From Marinobacterium arenosum (GTDB taxonomy: Bacteria > Pseudomonadota > Gammaproteobacteria > Pseudomonadales > Balneatricaceae): DNA of 51,887 bases. The translations under genes were made by a program, and so were the position numbers. The notes under the pieces were generated by a model. The model was given only the letters and a program-made list of their open reading frames with translations, made no database searches and was not told where the DNA came from. Below are positions 8,456 to 16,775 of the stretch, one piece after another. Position 1 is the stretch's first letter, and the number at the start of each line of letters is the position of its first letter. Where the stretch lies: positions 1 to 51,887 of the forward strand of contig NZ_JAILYN010000033.1 in the NCBI RefSeq assembly GCF_019795155.1, given 5' to 3'.

Positions 8456-10003
8456 ATGCAGCGAGCAGGGATCGCGGCACTGCTGTTCAGCGTGCTGGTC
8501 ACGGTGCTGGCCTTTCAGGGGCTGATTGGATTCGGCCACGGCGGCGCCGACTGGTCGCTGCTGAGCGACCGCTACTACCAGTCGGTGCTGCTGTTCTCGC
8601 TCAAGCAGGCCTCGCTCAGTGCATTGCTGTCGCTGTTGCTGGCCTGGCCGTTGGCCCGTGCACTCTACTACCGGCCACAACTGCCGGCAAGGCGCGGCTT
8701 CCTGAGCCTCTGCGTACTGGCCTTCGTGATGCCGACGCTGGTACTGATCACCGGCCTGGTGGCCCTGCTGGGCCGCAACGGTCTGCTCAGCCCGCTGCTG
8801 GGCGAACAGTGGAACCTGTACGGCCTGAACGGCATCCTGATCGCCCATGTCTACTTGAACCTGCCATTTGCGGTGCGGGTGATGTTGCAGCAGTTGCAGC
8901 ATATCCCGGATAGCAGCTGGCAGTTGGCGGCCCAATTGAAGCTAAGCCGCTGGCAGCGGTTGCGGTTGATCGAATGGCCAACGCTTAAGCCGGCGGTACT
9001 GGTACTGTTCGGCTTCGTGTTCGTGCTCTGTTTCAACAGTTTCGCGGTGGTATTGGCGCTCGGCGGCGGGCCGCGCGCCACTACCCTGGAAGTGGCGATC
9101 TACCAGGCGCTGAAATACGACTTCAATATCCCCGAAGCGCTGACCCTCGCCTGGAGCCAGCTGCTGATTGCCGGCAGCCTGTTCCTGCTGCTGTCGCGCT
9201 GGGGCCGCAGCCACTGGCTATCGGTCGACACCCTGCAACGGCAGTGGATTCCTCAGCCCAACCAGCCCATGAAGCTGATTCACGCCATGGTATACGCCGC
9301 TGGCTGGCTGCTACTGTTGCTGCCGATTGTGGCGCTGCTGCCCGGCGTGCTGGAGGTCGACATGGCCCGTTTCGGCTGGTCGGCGCTGCTGCGGCCGACG
9401 CTGGTCAGCCTGGTGGTCGGCCTGCTGGCCGCCGGCGGTGCGATGCTGCTGGCCTACCTGATGCTGACGCCGGTCCGTCAAGCACACCTGAAACGCCAAC
9501 GTAAACGGGCCCTGCTGCTGGAGTGGCTGTCGACCCACGCCCTGGTGGCTCCGGCAATGGTGGTGTCGGTCGGCCTTTATATCCTGCTGTTGCGGCAGAT
9601 CGACCTGGACCGCTGGGGTATGCTGTTCGTGGTACTGTTGAATATGCTGATGGTGGTGCCGTTCGCAGTCCAGCAGTTGCGCCCACGGCTGTTGCAGTAC
9701 GACGCCCAGTACCATCGGCTGTGCCGCGCATTGAAACTGAGCGGCCGGCAACGATTGCGGCTGGAGTGGCCGTTCCTGCGGCCGGCGTTTATCGCCAGTT
9801 TCGCGCTGATCCTGGTGCTGGCGATCGGCGACCTGGCGATCTTCGCCATCTTCGGCAATGAGCAGTGGACCACCCTGCCCTGGCTGATCTACAGCTACGC
9901 CGGCAGCTATCGAATCGCCGAGGCGTCGCTGGCGTCGCTGCTGTTGTTACTGCTCTGCGCGCTGATCGTGTGGGCTTTTGAACGGATACGACTGGATGCT
10001 TGA
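8456..10003 (+). CDS. thiP: Thiamine ABC transporter, permease
   Basis: Inner-membrane permease of 515 residues made of two homologous halves, each a binding-protein-dependent transport domain with about six membrane spans. The EAA coupling loops, which contact ThiQ, are visible near ARALKLSGRQRLRLEWPFLRPAF in the second half (the sequence reads RALKLSGRQRLRLEWP) and near AAQLKLSRWQRLRLIEWP in the first. The size and duplicated architecture are those of ThiP. It starts six bases after thiB and its last eight bases overlap thiQ, which indicates translational coupling. Confidence 0.95.
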   Translation: MQRAGIAALLFSVLVTVLAFQGLIGFGHGGADWSLLSDRYYQSVLLFSLKQASLSALLSLLLAWPLARALYYRPQLPARRGFLSLCVLAFVMPTLVLITGLVALLGRNGLLSPLLGEQWNLYGLNGILIAHVYLNLPFAVRVMLQQLQHIPDSSWQLAAQLKLSRWQRLRLIEWPTLKPAVLVLFGFVFVLCFNSFAVVLALGGGPRATTLEVAIYQALKYDFNIPEALTLAWSQLLIAGSLFLLLSRWGRSHWLSVDTLQRQWIPQPNQPMKLIHAMVYAAGWLLLLLPIVALLPGVLEVDMARFGWSALLRPTLVSLVVGLLAAGGAMLLAYLMLTPVRQAHLKRQRKRALLLEWLSTHALVAPAMVVSVGLYILLLRQIDLDRWGMLFVVLLNMLMVVPFAVQQLRPRLLQYDAQYHRLCRALKLSGRQRLRLEWPFLRPAFIASFALILVLAIGDLAIFAIFGNEQWTTLPWLIYSYAGSYRIAEASLASLLLLLLCALIVWAFERIRLDA

Positions 10004-10592
10004 GATCGACAACCTGCGCGTCAAACAGGGCGCCGCCGAACTGCACTACAACCTCCGGGCGCTGCCGGGTGAACTGCTGGCGATCCAGGGCCGCAGCGGG
10101 GTTGGCAAATCCACCCTGCTGCATGCGATCGCCGGCTTCCTGCCGGTCGCCGGCGGCGACATCCGCTGGAAGGGCCGCTCGCTGCTGAAGTTGACGGTCG
10201 AGCAACGTCCGGTCAGCCTGCTGTTCCAGGATCACAACCTGTTCGAACATATCAACGTCTGGCACAACCTGCGCTTGGGGATGCCGGCCGAGCAGTCGCC
10301 CGAGCCGCTGCACCAGGCCGCCGAGGTGCTGCAGGTGACTGAACTGCTGCAGCGCAAGCCGAGCGAGCTGTCCGGCGGTCAGCGCCAACGGATCGGCCTG
10401 ATCCGCGCCCTGCTGCGGCCCGAGCCGATCGTACTGCTGGACGAGCCGTTCGCCGAACTAGACCCGCAGACCCGCCAGTTGGCCGCCGAGTGGAGCCGCG
10501 CCACCGCTAAAAACGGCCATAAAACCCTGCTGCTGGTAACCCATCAGGATGAGGATGTGGAACGGGTGGCCGACCGGGCCCTGCAGCTATAG
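9996..10592 (+). CDS. thiQ: Thiamine ABC transporter, ATPase
   Basis: The ATP-binding subunit that powers thiamine import, 198 residues. Walker A is GRSGVGKST, the Q-loop lies in LLFQDHNLF, the signature is LSGGQRQRIGL, and Walker B is IVLLDEPFAELD, followed by the H-loop VTHQDED. I chose the ATG inside the thiP end (MLEIDNLRV) because ThiQ proteins begin this way. It is shorter than the enterobacterial protein (about 232) and stops soon after the switch histidine, but all catalytic motifs are intact. It is the last gene of thiBPQ; I see no clear terminator after it. Confidence 0.95.
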   Translation: MLEIDNLRVKQGAAELHYNLRALPGELLAIQGRSGVGKSTLLHAIAGFLPVAGGDIRWKGRSLLKLTVEQRPVSLLFQDHNLFEHINVWHNLRLGMPAEQSPEPLHQAAEVLQVTELLQRKPSELSGGQRQRIGLIRALLRPEPIVLLDEPFAELDPQTRQLAAEWSRATAKNGHKTLLLVTHQDEDVERVADRALQL

Positions 10593-10742
10593 GCCGCGCT
10601 TTTCATCCAGCCTGCCGGCCGTTACGCCCCGCTTCCGATCCAGGCCGCCTGCTTGACCCCTCCCCGCCAACCGACTTAACTGAAATCTGAAAGGCACGAC
10701 AGATCCAGCTGTGCCCAGCTAGCAATCTTCGGGAGCAAGGAG

Positions 10743-10949
10743 ATGCAACAACAACCCCACCATCAAACCTGGCCAGAAGCCGCCAACGACCTGTTTGGCC
10801 TGCTGACCGGCCGCCACGCGGAAGTCACCTATCAACTCGACGATCTCGAAGTGTACGTCCCGATCGAATCAGGCATGGAGACGGAACACGCCCTATGGAA
10901 ACTCAACGGAACGATCAAGGTTCGGGCCCGCGAAGACAACGATCGTTAA
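10743..10949 (+). CDS. Small hypothetical protein, possibly 5' part of a split gene
   Basis: A 68-residue acidic protein beginning MQQQPHHQTWPEAANDLFGL, preceded by GGAGCAAGGAG, a strong ribosome site. No signal peptide, membrane segment or known motif. The C-terminal part (LWKLNGTIKVRAREDNDR) looks like beta strands that would continue naturally into the next frame. The following gene overlaps it by 55 bp in the -1 frame, so the pair may be one ancestral gene broken by a frameshift, or two coupled genes. Confidence 0.5.
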   Translation: MQQQPHHQTWPEAANDLFGLLTGRHAEVTYQLDDLEVYVPIESGMETEHALWKLNGTIKVRAREDNDR

Positions 10950-11326
10950 ACTCGCTATTTACCCCGCTGGATATCGTCGGCGATCTGCAGGCGACCAGCG
11001 GGGACGTTAACGTCCAACTGCATGCCCAAGGCGGCCTGATCACAGTGGAGATCAACCGGCTGCCGACACTGCGCAGCCACCGCGGCCAGCGGCGACGCCG
11101 CATCCGCTTTCTGCAACTGCTGCATGCCGGACTGCAGCGCACGGCTCAACGGATGGAGATCAAGCTCAACGGCAGAACCGCCGCCCGGCTGGGCCACGAT
11201 GTCCGCCCGGGGGTGTTCTCCCGGCTCGTAGCGCGCTTGTTCGGCTTCGGGCCCCTGGAGCTGCGACTGACTGCTATAGTGCCGGCACTGCTCAGTCTTC
11301 GCGGCGACAGCGACACTGGCAGTTAG
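10895..11326 (+). CDS. Hypothetical basic protein
   Basis: A frame of 143 codons opens at an ATG within the preceding gene. Its convincing protein part begins around LFTPLDIVGDLQATSGDVNV, followed by an Arg-rich central stretch, KLNGRTAARLG and the tail LFGFGPLELRLTAI. Proteins ending in a similar 'GPLELR' motif are recalled as conserved hypotheticals in Pseudomonas-like genomes; no function is known to me. The ATG is only weakly supported (GGAG 12 nt upstream). It could be expressed by coupling from the upstream frame or be the 3' half of a frameshifted gene. Confidence 0.5.
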   Translation: METQRNDQGSGPRRQRSLNSLFTPLDIVGDLQATSGDVNVQLHAQGGLITVEINRLPTLRSHRGQRRRRIRFLQLLHAGLQRTAQRMEIKLNGRTAARLGHDVRPGVFSRLVARLFGFGPLELRLTAIVPALLSLRGDSDTGS

Positions 11327-11364
11327 CTGAAAGACTGGCAGTCTCTGTTGGATTCGGAATCCAA

Positions 11365-12366
11365 CTATCGCATGCGTACCGCGCCCCGTGCCGCCCGGCG
11401 CAGCCAGTGACGTCCGGCGCTGCGCAACGCTTGGTACGACTCGGTGAAAGGCGCCAGGTAGAGCTGTTTCAGGCTCTGCTCGCCTTCGACCACATTGGCA
11501 GCAAGTCCGAAACACAGCGGCGTATCCCGTTCCGACAGATGCAAACTACCACCCAACCAATCCCAGACCGCCAGCACCGCGCCAAAGTTCTTGTCATAGT
11601 GACGCGGCTCCACCGAGTGATGTATCTGGTGCTGGGCCGGCGAGATCAGAATCCGTTCCAGCGGTTTCCAGTAACCGATCGCGACATGGGAGTGGCGCAG
11701 GTTGGCACCGGTTACATTGAACGTGAACACCAGCACATTGACGCCCAGCACCGTGATCAGATCCACCTGGCTACCAAAGAAGAACAGGAACAGACCGATG
11801 CTGATCGCCTGCACCAGCACGCTGCGCAGTGCGAACAGCACACCCTCCACCGGATGGGTCCGTAATACCGTCAGCGGGGTCATCGTACGGGCCGAATGGT
11901 GCACCTTGTGAAAGGCCCACAACCAGGGCCAACGGTGCATCAGCATATGCAGGAAATAGCGGGCGAAATCGTCCAGCAGAAAAAAAAACAGCGTGAACGC
12001 GGTCATCACCGACCAGTCGGGCAGCAGGCTGCCCGGCAGCGGTGGATTACCGATCAATCCATGCAGTTGTTGGTAGATCAGCGTCGCCAGCACCACCTGG
12101 CTGAGCAACAGCGGCGAGATCAACATCATCAACAGCCGGTTGAGCAGCAGAATCTGGTAGTCCGCCCGCGCCGAAGAGGACCACCAGATCGCGGGCGACA
12201 GCATCTGTCGGCAACCACTCAGCCAACCGCTGCCGAAGCGCCAGCGCAGCCAGAGCATGCCGATCAGCAGCGCGGCCACCAGATAACCGACGAACACCCG
12301 CTTACGCGGGCTGGTGAACATTTCGGCCAGTTCGGTCAGGTAATCCGAGACAAGGGTTTCGATCAC
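11365..12366 (-). CDS. Fatty acid hydroxylase / sterol desaturase family membrane protein
   Basis: A 333-residue integral membrane di-iron oxygenase. The metal-binding histidine clusters are HMLMH (residues 140-144), HKVHH (153-157) and HQIHH (246-250), with a further RHSH near 225. Hydrophobic segments lie around 25-42, 77-100, 118-135 and 180-220. The family hydroxylates or desaturates lipids at the membrane; the substrate cannot be inferred. It is convergent with the preceding hypothetical gene and separated from the DUF4856 gene by a strong bidirectional terminator, so it is probably transcribed alone. Confidence 0.85.
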   Translation of the reverse strand: MIETLVSDYLTELAEMFTSPRKRVFVGYLVAALLIGMLWLRWRFGSGWLSGCRQMLSPAIWWSSSARADYQILLLNRLLMMLISPLLLSQVVLATLIYQQLHGLIGNPPLPGSLLPDWSVMTAFTLFFFLLDDFARYFLHMLMHRWPWLWAFHKVHHSARTMTPLTVLRTHPVEGVLFALRSVLVQAISIGLFLFFFGSQVDLITVLGVNVLVFTFNVTGANLRHSHVAIGYWKPLERILISPAQHQIHHSVEPRHYDKNFGAVLAVWDWLGGSLHLSERDTPLCFGLAANVVEGEQSLKQLYLAPFTESYQALRSAGRHWLRRAARGAVRMR

Positions 12367-12475
12367 TGCAAGCTACCGATTCATAACCAGGAGATTGAGA
12401 AGCCAGCCGGGCATCGAGCTGCGACACGCACGTCTTGCAGCCACTTTACCGCAGCAAGACACCAGCTATAAAAAA

Positions 12476-12504
12476 AAACCAGCCACAGGGTCTGTGGCTG
12501 GTTT
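12476..12504. terminator. Bidirectional rho-independent terminator
   Basis: A 13-bp stem AAACCAGCCACAG / CTGTGGCTGGTTT with a 3-nt loop and A-rich and T-rich flanks. It lies downstream of the DUF4856 gene and upstream of the hydroxylase, both on the minus strand, and insulates them. Confidence 0.85.
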
Positions 12505-12561
12505 CCTTTCTGATTGTCGGCTGCTGACAACGAGCAGCCGACTATCCGCACACAGACGGGA

Positions 12562-13977
12562 TCAGTCGTTCTCGGCGGAAGCCGCCTTGGCGCCCAGCTT
12601 CTCGACCAGCTTTTCCATACCGGCCAGTACATCCTTGCTGCGTGCCTTGACGCCGAACTCGTCGACCATCAGCTGCTGAACTTTCAGCATCTGCAGCATG
12701 TACTCATCCATGGTGACGGTGGAATCCTGCAGGTAGTTGCCCTTGGCGTCGATACCGGTCACCTGGGTGTTGCCCAGCAGCACCGGACCGAAACCGATCA
12801 GGCGGTTCAGCTGCACGCCGGTTTCGCCCAGATCCTTACCGCTCACCTGCAGCGCCATTGCGAAGCCTTTCAGCTCGCCCCAGTGCTTGATGTAGTTGCG
12901 GTAGTCGTCACCCACGCTGCCGCCGGCTTCCAGGATGCTGGTGATCTTCTGCAGGTCCTTGTAGGTGGAACCGGCATACTTGAAGACGTTCTCGGCGATC
13001 ACCTTTTCCCAGTTCTCGGCGATCACTTTGGCGTGGCCTTTCAGCTCAGCGCGCTGTGCGTCGGTCAGGGCTTCACCGTTGGCATCGCTGATCAGCTGAC
13101 GGCCATCGACGAACGCCTTGGTGATGGTGTGCAGGTAATCGGTCTTGCCGCTCTTGTCGGTCGCCGCCGCATAGTAGCCGTGGGCGTACGCCATCTCGTC
13201 ATACAGGCTGACCTTGCCGTCGCCATTGTGGTCGGCAACGGACAGTGCGTCTTCCTTGCCCTTGGCGATGTTGTAAACCTGTTCGGCGGTCAGCTCCAGC
13301 GTGTGGGCCGGTACACCGAAGTAACCGAACGCCTCATCCCAGACGTGCTCTTTGCCGGTGTACGGCTTGCCATCCTTGTACGCCTTGTTGTTCGGCTTGG
13401 TGTCGGCTTCCAGCTTCTCATCCAGGTAGTTGTCCACCGCCTGGTTGTAGAACACCGCGCCCATGGTGAATTTGGAGATCAGCTGCGCGTAGTCGTAACC
13501 GTTGACCGAGTCGTAGCCCTTGTCCGCTGCGGATGCCTTGTCGATCATGAACGCCAGCACTTCGGCGCCGGTCATGTTGCCCGGCCAGCTGGTCACAGCG
13601 CCTTTGTATGCCTTACCCGCCAGGTTCTTCTTGCCGGACAGCTCGTCCACCTGGCTCTGCGCGATCACGAAGCCGCCCTTGCTGGTCGGCGACAGGATCT
13701 CACGGCCGGCATCCGTACCTTCGAAGTACGCCATCATCTTGGCTTTCAGTTCTGCGTTCGGCTGGCCGTTACCCTGTGCCGCCAACTTCTTCAAAGAGGT
13801 GTGCAGCACGTGACGCGCCATCTGGCCGCCGTAGGAAACGGAGTGCTTGGCATCGCCCTGGTAGTCCTTAACGGTTACCGGAAAATCAGCGTAAGCGTTC
13901 TGATCTGCCTGAGCCATAGCGCCGAAAGAACTCAGCGAAGCAACCGCCAATGCGGTAACAATTTTCTTCAGTTTCAC
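12562..13977 (-). CDS. DUF4856-like exported protein with EF-hand/dockerin-like loop
   Basis: A 471-residue exported protein. I start it at the GTG at 13975-13977, preceded by AGAAGG nine bases upstream, giving a signal peptide MKLKKIVTALAVASLSS ending near AMAQA. The mature protein contains GAVFYNQAVDNYL and HVWDEAFGYFGVP, which I recall as hallmarks of DUF4856, a family better known as Bacteroidetes lipoproteins. Here there is no lipobox, so it should be periplasmic or secreted. Around residue 245 sits DHNGDGKVSLYDE, a calcium-binding EF-hand/dockerin-type loop (D-x-N-x-D-G-x-V). Function is unknown; it stands in a single-gene unit with its own terminator. Confidence 0.75.
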   Translation of the reverse strand: MKLKKIVTALAVASLSSFGAMAQADQNAYADFPVTVKDYQGDAKHSVSYGGQMARHVLHTSLKKLAAQGNGQPNAELKAKMMAYFEGTDAGREILSPTSKGGFVIAQSQVDELSGKKNLAGKAYKGAVTSWPGNMTGAEVLAFMIDKASAADKGYDSVNGYDYAQLISKFTMGAVFYNQAVDNYLDEKLEADTKPNNKAYKDGKPYTGKEHVWDEAFGYFGVPAHTLELTAEQVYNIAKGKEDALSVADHNGDGKVSLYDEMAYAHGYYAAATDKSGKTDYLHTITKAFVDGRQLISDANGEALTDAQRAELKGHAKVIAENWEKVIAENVFKYAGSTYKDLQKITSILEAGGSVGDDYRNYIKHWGELKGFAMALQVSGKDLGETGVQLNRLIGFGPVLLGNTQVTGIDAKGNYLQDSTVTMDEYMLQMLKVQQLMVDEFGVKARSKDVLAGMEKLVEKLGAKAASAEND

Positions 13978-14339
13978 GAGATACAACCTTCTGAAAGTGA
14001 GCTTATAAACCTGGCCTGCCGGATGGTTGCGGGCAGACCCAAACCGAAAACTGCGCTTAAGCTAACACAGCAGAAGTGCGAATTCCAATGATATACATTC
14101 CCATTTACACGCTGAGAATGACCTGCGTTAAGGTTTATTCAAAAACTGGGGATTCCAGCCGATTTACCGGCCACGAGGACTTGACAACAACCACCTCACC
14201 ACCACTGAGAATCCGCTCACCCGACGTGTTCGATTCAGTGAAGGCAGATCACCAGCCAGTCAGATACCGCAGCGATGCCCGCGGCGCCTGTTTGCAGCGG
14301 ACGCCGGGAAGAAACCCCGGACATATTTCGTGCAAAGCA
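13978..14339. other. 362-bp intergenic region, no gene; possible operator
   Basis: Upstream of the DUF4856 gene. An imperfect AT-rich palindrome AATGATATACATT lies at 14088-14100, about 110 bp from that start, faintly resembling a Fur-type site, but it matches poorly. A short CCGGG/CCCGG stem near 14309-14325 follows the LysR stop codon without a T-run. Nothing else is recognisable. Confidence 0.3.
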
Positions 14340-15233
14340 CTAGCGGCCCGGTGTAAAGCCGACGTCCATGGGCGCTTCATCGCTGCCGGCTTTCAACTGA
14401 GAACTGGCCTGAATGGTCTGGGCCAGTCGCGCTGACGCTTCGTTGACCTCTTCAGCCACAAACAGGGTGGTATGGGTTTTCGGTAGCCGGGGAAGCTGGT
14501 TTTCAATTACCAGACCGGGTTCGAGGGTGGACCTTGGAATCACGCCGACACCGATCCCGGCCTTGACCGCCGCCAGAACCCCCGCCCGGCTCTGGCTGGT
14601 AAACGCGATGCGATAGCCACGATTGATTTTGTTCAGTGCACCGATCGCCGCAGCGCGGTGCACACAACCGTCGGCAAACATCGCCAGCGGCAGTGGATCC
14701 CGCTGAATGACCGAGTGCGCTTCGGCACGCACCCAGACCAGCTCGTCGCCGAACAGGTGCACGCCGCCCTCGGCATTCAGCGGCAACTCCACCAGTGCAA
14801 GGTCCAGTTTTCCGTCTTCCAGTTGTTGTATCAGGTGTTGCGGACGATGATCCGAAACCACCTCGAGACAGGCTTCGGGGTACGACAGTACAAAGGCTTC
14901 CAGCAATGGCACCAACGTGCGCGTCGCGTATTGATCATGGGTGCCGAAACGAACCTGGCCGCCTATATCGCCATTCTGAAAGGCCCCCAGAATCCGGTCA
15001 TGCAAGTTAAGCAGCTGATGGGCACTGGTTTTCAACGCCTCACCGGTCGGGGTCAGCCGGACCCCGTACTGCCCACGCTCCAGCAGCGGGCTACCGATCA
15101 GCGCTTCCAGCCGGTTCAGCTGCATGCTGACGGTCGAGGGGGCCCGATGCAAACGCGCAGCGGCGGCTGACAGGTTCAAGGTATCGGCGACAAGCACAAA
15201 GGTGCGTAAAAGTGGGATCGGTAGGTCGCGCAT
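14340..15233 (-). CDS. LysR-family transcriptional regulator, divergent from MFS gene
   Basis: A 297-residue LysR regulator: N-terminal winged helix-turn-helix (LLRTFVLVADTLNLSAAAAR, then APSTVSMQLNRLEALIGSPL and LTPTGEAL) and a two-lobed effector domain (VRFGTHDQYATRTLVP, GIGVGVIPRSTLEPG). It is divergent from an MFS transporter gene, with a palindrome TTCAATATGATTGAA beginning 9 bp from its start. LysR proteins often control the adjacent divergent gene, so it probably regulates the transporter. The ligand is unknown. Confidence 0.9.
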   Translation of the reverse strand: MRDLPIPLLRTFVLVADTLNLSAAAARLHRAPSTVSMQLNRLEALIGSPLLERGQYGVRLTPTGEALKTSAHQLLNLHDRILGAFQNGDIGGQVRFGTHDQYATRTLVPLLEAFVLSYPEACLEVVSDHRPQHLIQQLEDGKLDLALVELPLNAEGGVHLFGDELVWVRAEAHSVIQRDPLPLAMFADGCVHRAAAIGALNKINRGYRIAFTSQSRAGVLAAVKAGIGVGVIPRSTLEPGLVIENQLPRLPKTHTTLFVAEEVNEASARLAQTIQASSQLKAGSDEAPMDVGFTPGR

Positions 15234-15241
15234 ATCCAGTT

Positions 15242-15256
15242 TTCAATATGATTGAA
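15242..15256. promoter_or_regulatory. Candidate LysR operator
   Basis: TTCAATATGATTGAA is a perfect 6-3-6 palindrome between the divergent LysR and MFS genes, with another partly symmetric stretch, GATTG-N7-CAATC, overlapping it at 15250-15266. LysR proteins bind interrupted palindromes of this size; the assignment is inferred from position. Confidence 0.45.
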
Positions 15257-15353
15257 GGTAACAATCAATATTTATCGTTTTGATGAATACATGCAAGCCC
15301 ATAAGATAGCCTCAGTTGCGAGATTGCCCACGCATTCAGCCGGAGGAAGACCG

Positions 15354-16550
15354 ATGCACATGGCAGCCGTTTTTGGTTTAAATCAAATTATCAGCCACGG
15401 ATTTGGCGTGTTCCTCTTTGCGGCGCTGGTACCGATGATGCGGGAAACCATCGCCATCAGTCACTGGCATCTCGCCACTATCGGTGCGTTAACACAGCTG
15501 TCCTATCTGGCCGGCGCATTGCTGCTCGGCGTGATCGGCCACCGCATCGACTCCGGCCGACTGGCACTGGTGACCGGCGCCATCACCACCACCCTGCTGT
15601 TCACGATGGCCCGGCTGTCGGACCCGGTTGTCATCGGTGCCGTATTAATCTGCATGGCCGCCTGCGCCGCAATCAGCTGGGGCGCAATTGTCGAGATTAT
15701 CAGCCGCCATGCCGACCCGAGCCGTTGCTCGACCTACCTGTCCAGTGCTGCCAGCGGCACCGCCTGGGGCTACGGCCTCAACGGACTGATCATTTTGTGG
15801 CTGGTACCTGCCATGGGCTGGCAAAGCGGCTGGTTGATGGCCGGACTGCTCGGTCTTTGCGCGCTCTGCTTCACCTGGCGACTGCTGCGACGGATCGGGA
15901 CAACGGGCGCCCCGGTTACCACGTCTGCCGGCAGCGCTCTGCCGGTCGGCCGATTACTGATCACCATCGCCACCGAGCGTACCGCTCTGTTTTGCTGCCT
16001 GATCTGCTTCGTGGTCGGCTTTGCGACAATGCCGTTCGCCACCTGGCTCAACAGTTACCTCGATGAACTGCAGCTGCCCACGGCACTGGCCGGCTACAGC
16101 TGGACCACAGTAGGCGCCACCGGCATGGTGGCAGGCTTCGTCGCCGGCAAGCTGGCCGACCATCAGGGACCAGGCCGGGCACTGTTGCTGGTCGCGGTGG
16201 GATTTGCGCTGGGATTGCTGGCATTCACCCTGGATCCGGCACGATTCGCGCTGCTCGCGGGGTTTGGCTATGGCCTGATGTATTTCCCGATGTGGGGCAT
16301 CATTGCGGGTTGGCTGAAGCAACAGTACTCCTCCACCGCCACCATGCAGATCAGCGGTATCGGCATGGTCACCTTTGGCCTCGGCGGTACGCTGGGCAAT
16401 GTGCTGGCGGGGATCATTCACCAGAGCAGCGGCTCGCTACAACAGGTGTTCTATATCCTGACCGGCGACGCTCTTTTGCTGGTGGTCCTGGTGCTGTTCA
16501 TCCTGCTATCGTCAGCCGGCAAGCAGGGGGTGGCGACGGCGGCCGGCTGA
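15354..16550 (+). CDS. MFS transporter
   Basis: A 398-residue inner-membrane protein with about twelve hydrophobic spans, of the major facilitator superfamily. The start MHMAAVFGLNQIISHGFGVF is set by GGAGGA seven bases upstream of the ATG; the frame stays open 34 codons further up but without a ribosome site. A cytoplasmic loop between spans 6 and 7 carries LLRRIG. Substrate cannot be inferred. The divergent LysR gene suggests inducible expression by a small molecule, possibly the exported or imported compound. No terminator is obvious in the 225-bp convergent gap that follows, which contains only the small hairpin GTTACTGAAGTAAC near 16693. Confidence 0.85.
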   Translation: MHMAAVFGLNQIISHGFGVFLFAALVPMMRETIAISHWHLATIGALTQLSYLAGALLLGVIGHRIDSGRLALVTGAITTTLLFTMARLSDPVVIGAVLICMAACAAISWGAIVEIISRHADPSRCSTYLSSAASGTAWGYGLNGLIILWLVPAMGWQSGWLMAGLLGLCALCFTWRLLRRIGTTGAPVTTSAGSALPVGRLLITIATERTALFCCLICFVVGFATMPFATWLNSYLDELQLPTALAGYSWTTVGATGMVAGFVAGKLADHQGPGRALLLVAVGFALGLLAFTLDPARFALLAGFGYGLMYFPMWGIIAGWLKQQYSSTATMQISGIGMVTFGLGGTLGNVLAGIIHQSSGSLQQVFYILTGDALLLVVLVLFILLSSAGKQGVATAAG

Positions 16551-16775
16551 TCAGCCGGCAGCATGCCCGTCGCCGAAAGTCCGTGACTTAAGGCAATGTG
16601 CCTTTGCGATTTGAGCAAAGCCCCTATCGGGAGTGGCATAGCCTTGCAGGGCGGACTTCAGTGCGCCACCGCCGCAGGCGGTTACATCGTAGTTACTGAA
16701 GTAACCCGTATTACCTCTTACGACAGGGCTTCAGTGTGTGCAGTAAACCGCTTCGCGGGCCGGTTAGCGAATCCG

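Noticed and set aside
10940-10953. Programmed -1 frameshift linking the two hypothetical frames
   Set aside because: The sequence GTTAAAC is not positioned as a slippery heptamer in the upstream frame.
12514-14091. 525-codon open frame on the plus strand
   Set aside because: Antisense shadow of the DUF4856 gene, which has a signal peptide, family motifs and a ribosome site.
14088-14100. Fur box upstream of the DUF4856 gene
   Set aside because: Only a short AT-rich near-palindrome; it does not match the 19-bp consensus and no iron gene is adjacent.
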